Of a DNA stretch of 64,000 nucleotides, positions 41,920-51,815 are shown piece by piece. Positions within the stretch are counted from its first letter, which is position 1. Each line of letters begins with the position of its first letter. Source of the DNA: JBEBSD01 sp040394475 (GTDB lineage: Bacteria; Bacteroidota; Bacteroidia; Cytophagales; Spirosomataceae); assembly GCA_040394475.1 (NCBI GenBank), contig JBEBSD010000018.1, positions 23,420 to 87,419 of the forward strand, read 5' to 3'. Made by a program: the position numbers and the translations under genes. Under the pieces are notes generated by a model that was not told where the DNA came from, did not search any database, and saw only the letters and a program-made list of their open reading frames with translations.

Positions 41920-44415
41920 TCACGGCAGCATTGTTTTCTTCAAATCACGGGCTCTCTCATTTGGATCGACTGTCCAGACACCGGCGCCATTTTCAGACGA
42001 GGATTTACGCGGATTGTACTTCAAACCGTTAATGGACAGGCTTACGTTTTTAACCCCGGCAGCCGTATGCAGCTCCAATAAGGCGTCCTTGGTACTGCTT
42101 TCGGAGAGGTAACTGGCATCGATAGTCACCTTTACAGACTCTTCAGATGCCTTGTGTATGACGATTTTACCAAACGGGAATCTCTCAGCCACGAACCGCC
42201 CGGCCGGGGTTTTAAAGTCAACCGGCAATACTTTGTCAGGGTTGGGCTGATAGGCAACCCAGTTTCCCGACGACTTGCCGGAAAGCAGCCAGACAGCTTC
42301 TCCGGTTGCGGTCTTTACCGAAGCGTCCTGTACATTGGCCGCTCCGCCGTTACCGACAGAAAACCCGGGCGACTCCAGGAAATCAGGCCATGTATCGTCC
42401 TTTGTATTGATTCTACGCTTTGCATAGGCTTCCGTATAGCAATGCCAGTCCATTTCCAACCTCCGGTCCGCCCTCTGATAATCAATACGTCTCGTAAAAT
42501 TCTCTCCTTCGTCGTTCGTCACCTTTCCGGCAAGTATTTTATCCTGAAATGCCGAAAACGAACCGTATTCTTTTTTGTCACCCATTTCCACTATAAAACC
42601 CGACCGGGCCTTCACCCATTCTTCATCGGATATTCCCTCACTATTTTCAGCACGCAAATTATCCTGGTAAAGTACAATATGACGGGTTCGCTTTTCCAAT
42701 ACCGTTCTGCAGTCCCCTTTCAGGCAGGTGGCCTCCAGGGGACGTACGGCAGCATACACCTCCCCGTCTTCAATAAACCACCAGTCTCCGGGTTTTAACT
42801 CGTAAGGAAGGCTTTTCACAGGTTCCCGGTTCACGAAGAGTCCCGCTGTGCCTTCTGTCCAACGGAAGAGAAACATGGCCGCAGATGCACGCTGCACCTT
42901 CGTTTTGACCAGGCTTTGGTCTGAATGGTGCGTCCCGGGTTTGGCTGTATAGGATAACAGCAATGCGTTACGGTCTTGTAACGTACCCACGCGACCAAAA
43001 TCAATAAACTCGCGTATCCACGGCCCCCCTGGACCTCCTTTGGAATCCCGTACCGGCTCGTCAGGTGCGTTTTCAAAATACAATTCACCTTTATCCAGGA
43101 AAGACATCCCGTTGAAAACATAATGGGGATAAAGGACACAAAACCGTTCGGGGCTTCCCAGGGGCGCCTCCGGGTTCCGGCTGTTGTTCCACCAGGCCGA
43201 CGCAGCGACCACACAGGTATTCACCACCCACGAAGACGTGGTAGAGCCGAGGGTGTAATTTTCGGTCTGGTAATTGACATATTTGGCCGGACGCAGCGGA
43301 TCTCCCTGGAGCATTCCGTCGAGAACCGGATAAGGCTTCCAGTGCTTCAGCGCCACACGCGCCTGAAGCTGGTTGGGATATGTTTTACGCCAGGCAATAT
43401 CCTGTAAATAGGACGGCAGGACAGGAATCGTCGCTTCCAGCTGTGTTTGCTCCCAGATTTGCCTTTCCTTGCGGGGATCCCATCCGTCCCAGGGAAAGAA
43501 GAAATTGAGCCAGACCGGTTTGGACAAACCTGTTGCAAAAAGAGCCCGCTCGTTGTCAGTCCCCAGCCATTCGTTTGGCGCCATTCGGCTGCCGGGGCCT
43601 GTGATCCGTTCAACCGCGGCAGACCAGGTCAGGAAGCGGTTAATCCAAATCCGTTCGGCAATCATCCGGGCCATACGCTTATGGTGAGGATCGGGGGTGT
43701 ATTGCTTTATTAATTCCCAGCTTGAGGTTCCGTTCCAATGACTTTCCAGCAGGTTGAACTCCGTCATATCCCCAGTATTATTCATATGGGCCAATTCTGA
43801 ACGAAGCCCCTGCCCACCGGCTGCAGAAACCTTGGCGTCGCTGATTAATGCCGGAGCAAGCGCCAATGGCGTCAGGTATCCGTGAACATTCGAACCGTTC
43901 GAACCTGGTGAACCTATCCATTTCATATAATAGGATTCCGGCCTTGCAATATCAAGCGCTTTTAATGCCTGGCGGATCATCTGATGGGTTTTTGACGTCA
44001 GACGGTCCGGAACTCTCAAAGCCAGTTCTATCCAGATAATTGCCCGGCGATGCGAATTTTTATCCACCCAGGAGACAATATCGGCCAGCGCCGCCCGGCA
44101 CTCTTCCTGGATTTCCTTATTAACAGATTCCAGCTGCAGCCTGTCACCCTTTACCAGTCTTTCGAAAAGTGAGAACCGCTCCGGGTCCCCCTGAGGGTTA
44201 CCCCGCCAATTCGCACTTTGCATCCAGTATGCAAGGGCTCCCTCTCCGTTTGCCGTTACCCCTTTAAAAAAATGCTCGTCATAGGGAGTTAAGCGGTATT
44301 TATTGAAATCCGGCAGCGGAGGCACTGCCGTTTTCTCTTGCGCTGCGGCCATACCTGTAGCCGTTACATAGCCTGAAACGATCAGAACTATGTTAATTAA
44401 TGCTTTCCGGAACAT
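41920..44415 (-). CDS. Large secreted protein, putative toroid-fold polysaccharide lyase-like, 831 aa
   Basis: I do not recognise a named family. The protein has a signal peptide (IVLIVSGYVTATGMAAAQ). The N-terminal 450 residues are helix-rich (RRAIIWIELALRVP, MIRQALKALDIA, MARMIAERIWINRFL); the rest is beta-rich. The order resembles alpha/alpha-toroid plus beta-sandwich lyases of the heparinase II/III type. Segments ENYTLGSTTSSWVVN, LYPHYVFNGMSF and RNALLLSYTAKP occupy positions like FGHYGATTPHMMM, THPYWYSDG and NSVIVLFNIPEK in its neighbour. The segment WFIEDGEVYAAVRPLE matches WIFLREGEVYIGIKPLK there. It starts 4 bp after the neighbour's stop. A lyase function is inference from fold-like layout and context. 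Confidence 0.6.
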   Translation of the reverse strand: MFRKALINIVLIVSGYVTATGMAAAQEKTAVPPLPDFNKYRLTPYDEHFFKGVTANGEGALAYWMQSANWRGNPQGDPERFSLFERLVKGDRLQLESVNKEIQEECRAALADIVSWVDKNSHRRAIIWIELALRVPDRLTSKTHQMIRQALKALDIARPESYYMKWIGSPGSNGSNVHGYLTPLALAPALISDAKVSAAGGQGLRSELAHMNNTGDMTEFNLLESHWNGTSSWELIKQYTPDPHHKRMARMIAERIWINRFLTWSAAVERITGPGSRMAPNEWLGTDNERALFATGLSKPVWLNFFFPWDGWDPRKERQIWEQTQLEATIPVLPSYLQDIAWRKTYPNQLQARVALKHWKPYPVLDGMLQGDPLRPAKYVNYQTENYTLGSTTSSWVVNTCVVAASAWWNNSRNPEAPLGSPERFCVLYPHYVFNGMSFLDKGELYFENAPDEPVRDSKGGPGGPWIREFIDFGRVGTLQDRNALLLSYTAKPGTHHSDQSLVKTKVQRASAAMFLFRWTEGTAGLFVNREPVKSLPYELKPGDWWFIEDGEVYAAVRPLEATCLKGDCRTVLEKRTRHIVLYQDNLRAENSEGISDEEWVKARSGFIVEMGDKKEYGSFSAFQDKILAGKVTNDEGENFTRRIDYQRADRRLEMDWHCYTEAYAKRRINTKDDTWPDFLESPGFSVGNGGAANVQDASVKTATGEAVWLLSGKSSGNWVAYQPNPDKVLPVDFKTPAGRFVAERFPFGKIVIHKASEESVKVTIDASYLSESSTKDALLELHTAAGVKNVSLSINGLKYNPRKSSSENGAGVWTVDPNERARDLKKTMLP

Positions 44416-44419
44416 GATG

Positions 44420-46369
44420 CTATCGTGTAATTTTTGGATACTTACCCTGCCAGCTGACGGTCAAACGTTTCTGACCATTGTCTATTTTCAGTATTCCGTT
44501 GTCCATATGTATCCACGGGCTTTCGATGAGCGGCCAGTTCCGGTAATGCGGGGAAGGCTGCCGGTTGATTTCGACATCCGGGACGGATTCAGCCAGTCCG
44601 GTTAAGCCCTTTCTGACCAGGTGCTCCGGCAGGGTATCACCAGCGGCAATGGGCAATCCCGGCTGATAGCGGATTTTCAAATGATCATTCCCGGAGCTGG
44701 TATACGCTACGGTCATATCCGCCCAGCTTACCGCTATCCTGTTTTGTACCAGTTGCTTTTTAAACGCTCCGAAGTTCATGAATTCACGGGAAGACCCCAT
44801 TTCAATTACAAAACCTGTCTGGGCATGGTCGCTTTTGATAATGTTGAAACCATCCAGCCCTTTTCCTTTCAGGTCTTTTTGTACATAGTACTCTTTAAGG
44901 GGTTTGATCCCTATATACACCTCTCCTTCCCTCAGGAAGATCCACCCCTCGTGTTCTTCAAACTGGTCGACCGATTTAGGGAACCGCAGCATTCCCCGTC
45001 GGATGAGATTTCCGGCGTGACCGTCCCGCCATGCCCATTTCGCCGGACTCGGGGTTTCGATCCAGGGATCTTTTTCGGGAATATTGAACAGCACGATCAC
45101 CGAATTTTTATGATGCGCCGTCTGCATGAACGGTGAGATCCCCCCTTTGTCCCAGGTATCCGGAGTCCTGCCCTTATCCTCACCATCGCTGTACCAGTAA
45201 GGGTGCGTGCAATTTATAAAATTGAACCTGTCAGGACTGTGCCAGACAATACTGAAAGGGTTAGCGTCGTGATCGGCATAATCGCCGCCGGGAACCCATC
45301 GGAAATTGCCGGTACCAATGGCATACATGCTGTCGCGATACACCGTACGCATCATCATATGAGGGGTGGTTGCTCCATAGTGTCCAAAGGTGGAAGCCGA
45401 TGATTTATGAACATAGGGGACTTCCCTGCCGTTTGCCAGTTGAAAGAAAACGTCATCCGGAACAACTCCGGAAAGTGCAGCATAAATGGCATAACTCGTT
45501 TCGGCGCGATCCCGGTCCCGAAAGTCCTCCAGATTGACATCGTTTGTGCTTGGGCCCCAGCCCCACAATAGCCAGTTGTAATACGATGTGGCCGAGACAT
45601 TGTCGTCGGGCTTAAAATCCTGCTCGGTATTCATGCGTCCGTAGGGGGCGATGATGTATCCTTCAAAGTTGTTTAATGACGAAAGCGACCATTTGTAGAG
45701 GAGATAGGCTTCCGACATTGCTTTGACCTCCGGATCTTCTGCAAATTCAAGCAAAATGGCTACCGGAAAGTTCATAACCACCTCATACGTGGTAGACAGG
45801 TATTCCGTGTACCCTCTCCGGTAGACATTTTCAAACGTCTTGCGGATCCGTTCCTTCATCTCGGCCATCAGCTCCCGGCTCGTCCATCCGTTGGCCCATT
45901 TGGCATCGGGAAAGTACTGGCCGAACAGGTAACCACTTGTCCACATCATCAGCGCATGGTTTTCGGTTCCGTGCCCCAGAAAACCAGCCAGACCGAACTG
46001 GTTTTGTTCTATACAACGCCTTTCCAGATCGGCTTTAAGAGAATCAATCTGCCAGGGCTCAAAGCTGCTCCTGAATTTCCCCAGGGCAAGTGCAACTCCC
46101 GGAAAGTCAAACATGGATTGCTGCGGATGGTCCAGGATGCCGGTGATATATTCAAGAGCTACCGGATCTTTCGGGTTGTTCCAGAGCCTGGCACAGGCTT
46201 TGGGCAAACCGTGTTTTCCCCGTTCTTTAAGTTCCGCGTTTTTCAAACTTTTCAGAACCGCTTCTCTGCGTTCCTGAAAAGTGTCAAGAGACTGGGCAGT
46301 CGTCTCAACGACGATCAGAAAAAAGCAAAGGCCTGCCAGGGGAAAAACTTTCCCAAAAAACTTTTTCAT
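44420..46369 (-). CDS. Uncharacterised secreted protein, putative polysaccharide lyase, 649 aa, locus C
   Basis: Not a family I can name. A signal peptide (LAGLCFFLIVVETTAQ) is followed by a helix-rich half (about 30-350) with HGTENHALMMW at 133-143, STTYEVVMNFPVAILLEFAED at 192-212 and STFGHYGATTPHMMMR at 326-341. These Asn/His and Tyr/His clusters resemble those of toroid lyases. A beta-rich half follows (THPYWYSDGEDKG, GWIFLREGEVYIGIKPLK, HAQTGFVIEMG). By eye it is about 70% identical to the protein at 54479-56443 in locus D. It lies 25 bp after the small lipoprotein gene and 4 bp before the 831-aa gene. Confidence 0.65.
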   Translation of the reverse strand: MKKFFGKVFPLAGLCFFLIVVETTAQSLDTFQERREAVLKSLKNAELKERGKHGLPKACARLWNNPKDPVALEYITGILDHPQQSMFDFPGVALALGKFRSSFEPWQIDSLKADLERRCIEQNQFGLAGFLGHGTENHALMMWTSGYLFGQYFPDAKWANGWTSRELMAEMKERIRKTFENVYRRGYTEYLSTTYEVVMNFPVAILLEFAEDPEVKAMSEAYLLYKWSLSSLNNFEGYIIAPYGRMNTEQDFKPDDNVSATSYYNWLLWGWGPSTNDVNLEDFRDRDRAETSYAIYAALSGVVPDDVFFQLANGREVPYVHKSSASTFGHYGATTPHMMMRTVYRDSMYAIGTGNFRWVPGGDYADHDANPFSIVWHSPDRFNFINCTHPYWYSDGEDKGRTPDTWDKGGISPFMQTAHHKNSVIVLFNIPEKDPWIETPSPAKWAWRDGHAGNLIRRGMLRFPKSVDQFEEHEGWIFLREGEVYIGIKPLKEYYVQKDLKGKGLDGFNIIKSDHAQTGFVIEMGSSREFMNFGAFKKQLVQNRIAVSWADMTVAYTSSGNDHLKIRYQPGLPIAAGDTLPEHLVRKGLTGLAESVPDVEINRQPSPHYRNWPLIESPWIHMDNGILKIDNGQKRLTVSWQGKYPKITR

Positions 46370-46394
46370 AAGGTATTCGTTCAGAAATATTGCT

Positions 46395-46772
46395 TCAAGG
46401 AGTAATTGTCAAATTAATTTGTATGGCCGCTTCTTTCTTTCCATAGACGTTGTCAGTGGCTGCCAGAAAAGAGGCGACATACTGGCCCGGGGTATTATAG
46501 GTAAAAAAATAGCTGCCCACTCTGGTGTCCATCCCTTTTACGGAAATGCCCGTACCCCTGTTTCCCGGCTCATAGATCTTTCCGGCTTCTCCTGAAAAAA
46601 AAATGATAAAATCGGGGTTTCCTTCAATGGTAAAAGAAACCGGCTCACCGGCCCCGAAACTGGATGAAGGTGTCGAAACTCCGAATACAGGGGCTTCCAC
46701 CACATATTGTTTACAGGAACTGAATGTAATTATCAATCCTGCTATCAGAAATTTGCTTACGATATTGCTCAT
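46395..46772 (-). CDS. Small lipoprotein, possibly DUF5017-like
   Basis: A 125-residue lipoprotein from ATG 46772 (MSNIVSKFLIAGLIITFSSC). The longer frame begins with GTG at 46799 and overlaps SusD by 4 bp. The body is a single beta-sandwich-like domain with EPVSFTIEGNPDFIIFFSGEAGKIYE, which resembles DUF5017/PKD-like domains, ending TPGQYVASFLAAT and AAIQINLTITP. It occupies the position of a surface glycan-binding lipoprotein, between SusD and the putative lyase. Domain name is tentative. Confidence 0.7.
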   Translation of the reverse strand: MSNIVSKFLIAGLIITFSSCKQYVVEAPVFGVSTPSSSFGAGEPVSFTIEGNPDFIIFFSGEAGKIYEPGNRGTGISVKGMDTRVGSYFFTYNTPGQYVASFLAATDNVYGKKEAAIQINLTITP

Positions 46773-46795
46773 TGTGTCGTACTTTTTAAAATGGT

Positions 46796-48334
46796 TCACC
46801 AGCCCGGGTTTTGTGTCAACAGGTTATTAAGGGTTATTTCCCGTAGTGGAATGGGCAGGTAAAGATGTTTTTCACTCACGTTTTGCCCTGCCCGGCTGGC
46901 ATTCGCCCTGAAATTGGAGGGCGCGGTTTCCTGCACATATTCCGCCAGTTCCTTCATAGTAGGGATGAAGATACCCCAGCGGATCAGGTCCAGTCTGCGC
47001 CAGCCTTCGAAGCCCAGTTCACGGCTTCTTTCATCCTGTATGATTTTCCGGAAATCCTCTTTCCCCGCAACTCCGGCAACAGGCGCGACTCCGGCCCGCT
47101 GCCGTACCTCGTTGAGGTACCGCAATGCCGTTTCCGTAGGACCCTGTAATTCATTTTCAGCTTCTGCTGCCATTAAAAGTACATCTGCATAACGCAGCAG
47201 AGAGAAATTCGTGCCGTTGTTATTCTTGATCTTATCGCTTACCAGTTCGTACTCTCGGCGGAACTTACCGATAAACCGGTCGTACACCTGGGTTTCAGAC
47301 CAATACTCCTTTACCAGGGGATCACTGTTTGCTACAAATCGGTACGGTGCAATATTCCAGTCCCGTCTGACATCTGTCTCTTCAAAAAGTTTGTAATATT
47401 TTTCATGCACGCGGTACTGTGCCCCTGAAAAACCATATTCCGTTAAGTTCTGACTGATCCCGTTATTATTCCCCAGCGATCCGTTCTCGCCGTAAGGATC
47501 GGTTGCCCCGGTGGTATAACATTCAACCTCCCATATACTTTCCCCGGTATCGTATTTGTCCTGGATAAGGTTAATGAAAATCCGGGAATAGTCGGGGTTC
47601 AGGTCATGTAACCCGGATGTTATCAATTGTGTAGACCATTTCAGGGCATCCTGAAATTTATCTGTCCGGTTGTTGGGAGCGCCGGCCATATAGAGGCTTA
47701 CCCGGGCTAAAATACCCTGTATGGCGGATTGAGTGACACGTCCTGCATGATTGAAATCGGTAATAGGCCGGACGAGCTTTTCCGCTTCTTCCATTTCCTT
47801 ATAAATAAAATCATACACTTCATTGACAGGCGTTCTTTCATAATAGATATCCCCTACGGAAGCCGTCGGGCTGGTTTTAAGAGGGACCGCACCATAATTC
47901 TGCACCAGAACGAAATAATAATAGGCCCGTAAAAATTGGGCTTCCCCTCTGAGTACATCCCTTTTTTCTTCCGCCATCTCCGGCTTATCGATATTGGCAA
48001 GAAGCATATTGGCCCTTTCGATCCCCCGGTATAACACCTGCCACATATTTAAAGGCCAGGAATCCGCCGAACTGTAAACATAGACAGGCGGGCGGTCTGA
48101 AGAGCCATGCCACATTTGGTCGGTAGCATCAAAATAAGTCAGCAAACCATCGCCTCCGACGTATAAATTCCCATTGCCAAGAGCGTCATATACTCCCGTA
48201 AGGGCATTATTTATTTCCGTTTCGTTGCTAAAATAAAATTCGGGGGCTACGAAATCGGAAGGTTCCGTATCCAAAGGAGCGCATGAAAACAGTGCTCCGC
48301 AACCAATTGTCAGAATGGTAACAATCTTTTTCAT
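46796..48334 (-). CDS. SusD/RagB-family glycan-binding lipoprotein, locus C
   Basis: A 512-residue SusD homologue from ATG 48334 (MKKIVTILTIGCGALFSCAPLDTEPSD); the frame is open to 48358, which would overlap SusC. Typical segments: EINNALTGVYDALGNGNLYVGGD, VLYRGIERANMLLANI, GEAQFLRAYYYFVLVQNYGAVPL, FSLLRYADVLLMAAEAENEL and ERSRELGFEGWRRLDLIRWG. Ends NNLLTQNPGW, typical for the family. The ligand is unknown. Confidence 0.93.
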   Translation of the reverse strand: MKKIVTILTIGCGALFSCAPLDTEPSDFVAPEFYFSNETEINNALTGVYDALGNGNLYVGGDGLLTYFDATDQMWHGSSDRPPVYVYSSADSWPLNMWQVLYRGIERANMLLANIDKPEMAEEKRDVLRGEAQFLRAYYYFVLVQNYGAVPLKTSPTASVGDIYYERTPVNEVYDFIYKEMEEAEKLVRPITDFNHAGRVTQSAIQGILARVSLYMAGAPNNRTDKFQDALKWSTQLITSGLHDLNPDYSRIFINLIQDKYDTGESIWEVECYTTGATDPYGENGSLGNNNGISQNLTEYGFSGAQYRVHEKYYKLFEETDVRRDWNIAPYRFVANSDPLVKEYWSETQVYDRFIGKFRREYELVSDKIKNNNGTNFSLLRYADVLLMAAEAENELQGPTETALRYLNEVRQRAGVAPVAGVAGKEDFRKIIQDERSRELGFEGWRRLDLIRWGIFIPTMKELAEYVQETAPSNFRANASRAGQNVSEKHLYLPIPLREITLNNLLTQNPGW

Positions 48335-48344
48335 AAGTGCTATT

Positions 48345-51300
48345 TTAAAATGTTGCATTCAAACCAAATATTACCGTTTTAACCCTGGGATAAGGTGAAT
48401 AATCGAAACCAGGGGTGAGCGTAGAATGGCGGGTAGATACTTCAGGATCGATCCCCGAATATTTCGTCCAGGTCATCAGGTTCTGGGCCGACGCATATAC
48501 CCGTACCGACCTGATCCGGGCATATCCTAAAATTCTTGCCGGCAGGCTATATCCCAGCGACAAGGTTTTCAGACGCAGATAGGAAGCGTCTTCTACAATT
48601 CTGGAAGAATAAAAATTGGCCCCGTAACCGTTCACCCTTGGTATGGTGCTTGTCGGGTTTTCGGGAGTCCAGCGATCAACATAGCTGGCGTATTGATTGG
48701 TATTATTACTCACATTCGTGCCGTATTCAAAAGGAATTTTATTGGCATTCAGCACGTCGTTTCCGTACGAAAACTGAAGGAAAATGTTAAGATCAAACCC
48801 TTTGTATTCAAAGTTATTATTCAGTCCGCCAATGAAATCAGGGTTAGGATTTCCTATAATGGTATAGTCATTCAGACTAATTAACCCATCGTTATTGATA
48901 TCCCGGTATCTGGCATCTCCCGGTTTTATGGTCGCCCTGTTGCCTCCGTTGGCCGGAATCCCGTCCTTCAGCACATAGGTGCCGTTATCGGATTGATTAA
49001 AATCTTCATACTGATACAACCCTTCGAACACAGGACCATACAGCATCGCTACAGGATGACCTATTTTAGCGATATAAACCGGATTGCTGTTAAAAATCGC
49101 GGACGTCACAGAAGTGAGTGCCTCCTGATTCTCGGTTAATGCAAGTACCTTGCTCCGGTTAAACGATATATTGAAACTGGAATTCCAGCTTAATTGAGCG
49201 TTTGAAATATTGATTGAGTTGAAGGAAAACTCGAAGCCGCTGTTGGAAACGGAGCCGATGTTCTTGAAAGCGGTGTTATAACCGGTCATAAAGGGCAGCT
49301 GTGCATTCAGCAGAAGGTCATCGGTTCTTTTGTAATAATAATCGCTTGTAAACGAAAGCCGGTCATTCCACAGCGAGAGGTCAATACCGGCGTTGAACTG
49401 TTTTGTTGTTTCCCATTTCAAATCGGGATTTCCCAAACCGGAAGCGTAAGTACCCCTGGAAGGGATTGCATTGCCGAAAGAATATCCGGAACTATTGGTA
49501 GTCCCAATGGAAGATGCATACGCGAAATCGCTTACCCGGTTATTACCGGTAGTTCCATAACTGATCCGTGTTTTGGCATCTGAAATAAACCGGAACGCTT
49601 TCATAAACGCCTCATCCCCGATCCGGTACGCAAATGCAGCGGAGGGGAAATATCCCCACCGGTTTTGCGGGGAAAACTTGGAAGAGCCGTCTGTACGCAA
49701 CGAGGCAGTGAACAGGTATTTGGATTTGAAACTGTAGTTAACTCTACCCAGGAACGACTGCAATGCCCATTCCGAACTTCGTGCCTGGATGGTCCTGGGA
49801 GTTCCCTCGTCCATCCCGTCGAGTCCAAGCTCTTCGTTGGATATCTGAACGGAAGTAGCGCCAAAAACAGCAGATTTACCGGTTTGCTGGGTATAGCCAC
49901 CGACAATATTCAGATTATGCTGACCAAACGCCTTTGACCAGGTCAGGGTATTTTCATTCGTAAAATTAGTGTTCCTGTTGAAGAGCTGACTTCCGTTAGG
50001 TCCGAGTGACTGCGGATAGCCCGGTCCGCCGGTCCGGGTTTTGGAATTGTTGAAGGCGTTGTTCTGATTAGTATTAAGGCTCAGGCCACCAGTAACTCTT
50101 AGTTTGAGTCCGTTAACGATCTTGTACTCTGCGTAAAAGTTGGACAGCATATTATTGGTCAGCTTTTCTCTTAATTCATTTTCCAGTTGCAACAACGGGT
50201 TTGTCCGGTATTCCGTTGCCGGATTGTGCGCCGGGTCGGTGAGCTCATCGGCATAATCAATATCCGACACATTGTCACTCGTTGTCAGAAGAGGACGATA
50301 GCTCCATATACTGTACATTAAATTGGCTGAAACAGATCCTCCATTATTGGTTGCAATGGCGCCGAATTCATTGGTATAACTGTAGTTGGTGTTCAGCCCG
50401 ATTTTAAGCTTCTCGCTTATTTCCTGATCCAGGCTTATCCGTCCCTGATACCTGTTAAAGCCCGTGTTTTTAAAAATACCGTCCTGGCCCAGATAGGACC
50501 CCGAAATAGCGTATTTGCTTTTTGCAGTCCCCCCGGACACCGAAATATTGTGGTTTTGCATAGCGGCCTGCTGTAATACCCGGTCGTACCAGTCTAACCC
50601 TTCAATATTTCTGTAATCCTCCAGGGTTCTTCCCTGACCTGATAAATACAAATCTTCTACGGTGCTGCTGTTCTTCTCAATCTGCAGTTTTACAAACTCA
50701 TAGGGATCCATTACCTCCAGTCGTCTGATATCCTTCTGAAATCCGTAATAACCATTGTAATTGATGACCGGCGCACCGACCTTCCCTCGTTTGGTCGTAA
50801 TAATGATTACCCCGTTGGCACCCCGTGCTCCGTATATTGCCGTAGCCGACGCGTCTTTGAGGACATCAATGGATTCAATATCAGCCGGGCTAATGGCATT
50901 ATTATCATTACCTTCAATCGGAAATCCATCTACAATATATAAGGGAGAATTATCCTGGGTCAATGAATTGGCTCCCCTTATGACAATATTGGGCAATGTG
51001 CCGGGCTGTCCGTCATTGGAGGAAACCTGTACCCCGGCTATCCTGCCGGCAAGGGCGTCGGCAAATGACGGGACCGGCGCTTTAATCATATCATCGACAT
51101 TCGCTCTTCCCACCGATCCCGTCAAATCCCTGCGGTTCACTTCTCCATACCCGACCACCACTACTTCCTCCAGCGCCTTTTCATCTGTTTGCAATGAAAT
51201 GTCAAGAGAAGTCCGGCTGCCGACTACTACTTCCTGGCTCAGATACCCCACAAAAGAAAACACGAGAACCGCCTTGTCGTCAGGCACATTCAGGGTAAAG

Positions 51301-51815
51301 GAACCTGCTGCGTCGCTGATCGTCCCTTGCTGGGTCCCCTTTAGCAGAATGCTTACGCCCGGCAACCCCTGGCTATTTTCATCCTTGACGGCACCTTTGA
51401 TCACCCGATCGGGGGGAATCGTCTCCGGAAGCTCCCCGGGAGCTAACGGTTGGGCTATACGATTGATGATAATATGCCTTTCGGATACCTCATAGCCCAG
51501 CTCCAAAGGTCTTAGCAACTTATCCAAGACAACTCCCAGCGATTCTTTTCTGACAGCGAGGGATGTCCTTTGCTCCGGGTTTACAATGTTAGAGCTGTAC
51601 AGGAATTTCACGCCCGACTGTTTTTCGATCTCGGATAGGATCGATTTTATAACCTGTTTTTCCGCCTTCAGCGTGACACGCCGGTCGAGGAGCTCCTGGG
51701 TTTTCCCTTCGTGGGCATGGACGATGCTCATGAGTAAACCCGAGAGCAGCATTTGCGTAAAGGTGACTCGCATAATTTTAAGGGCTATCCTACGGAATAG
51801 TACAACATTCTCCAT
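48345..51815 (-). CDS. SusC/RagA TonB-dependent transporter with STN domain, locus C
   Basis: A 1156-residue outer-membrane transporter. Signal (MLLSGLLMSIVHAHEG), STN domain about 48-115 (VIKSILSEIEKQSGVKFLYSS), carboxypeptidase-like domain (GAVKDENSQGLPGVSILLKG), TonB-box region EVVVVGYGEVNRRDL, plug (IYGARGANGVIIITTKRG) and barrel ending VKTVIFGLNATF. The N-terminal domains are very similar to those of locus D SusC (shared LPGVSILLKGTQQGT), which suggests common descent. It is 407 bp downstream of its fecR gene. Confidence 0.94.
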   Translation of the reverse strand: MENVVLFRRIALKIMRVTFTQMLLSGLLMSIVHAHEGKTQELLDRRVTLKAEKQVIKSILSEIEKQSGVKFLYSSNIVNPEQRTSLAVRKESLGVVLDKLLRPLELGYEVSERHIIINRIAQPLAPGELPETIPPDRVIKGAVKDENSQGLPGVSILLKGTQQGTISDAAGSFTLNVPDDKAVLVFSFVGYLSQEVVVGSRTSLDISLQTDEKALEEVVVVGYGEVNRRDLTGSVGRANVDDMIKAPVPSFADALAGRIAGVQVSSNDGQPGTLPNIVIRGANSLTQDNSPLYIVDGFPIEGNDNNAISPADIESIDVLKDASATAIYGARGANGVIIITTKRGKVGAPVINYNGYYGFQKDIRRLEVMDPYEFVKLQIEKNSSTVEDLYLSGQGRTLEDYRNIEGLDWYDRVLQQAAMQNHNISVSGGTAKSKYAISGSYLGQDGIFKNTGFNRYQGRISLDQEISEKLKIGLNTNYSYTNEFGAIATNNGGSVSANLMYSIWSYRPLLTTSDNVSDIDYADELTDPAHNPATEYRTNPLLQLENELREKLTNNMLSNFYAEYKIVNGLKLRVTGGLSLNTNQNNAFNNSKTRTGGPGYPQSLGPNGSQLFNRNTNFTNENTLTWSKAFGQHNLNIVGGYTQQTGKSAVFGATSVQISNEELGLDGMDEGTPRTIQARSSEWALQSFLGRVNYSFKSKYLFTASLRTDGSSKFSPQNRWGYFPSAAFAYRIGDEAFMKAFRFISDAKTRISYGTTGNNRVSDFAYASSIGTTNSSGYSFGNAIPSRGTYASGLGNPDLKWETTKQFNAGIDLSLWNDRLSFTSDYYYKRTDDLLLNAQLPFMTGYNTAFKNIGSVSNSGFEFSFNSINISNAQLSWNSSFNISFNRSKVLALTENQEALTSVTSAIFNSNPVYIAKIGHPVAMLYGPVFEGLYQYEDFNQSDNGTYVLKDGIPANGGNRATIKPGDARYRDINNDGLISLNDYTIIGNPNPDFIGGLNNNFEYKGFDLNIFLQFSYGNDVLNANKIPFEYGTNVSNNTNQYASYVDRWTPENPTSTIPRVNGYGANFYSSRIVEDASYLRLKTLSLGYSLPARILGYARIRSVRVYASAQNLMTWTKYSGIDPEVSTRHSTLTPGFDYSPYPRVKTVIFGLNATF

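Noticed and set aside
50761..51495. 244-codon plus-strand frame opposite locus C SusC
   Set aside because: It mirrors the conserved plug and carboxypeptidase-like domains and similar shadows occur opposite the other SusC genes.
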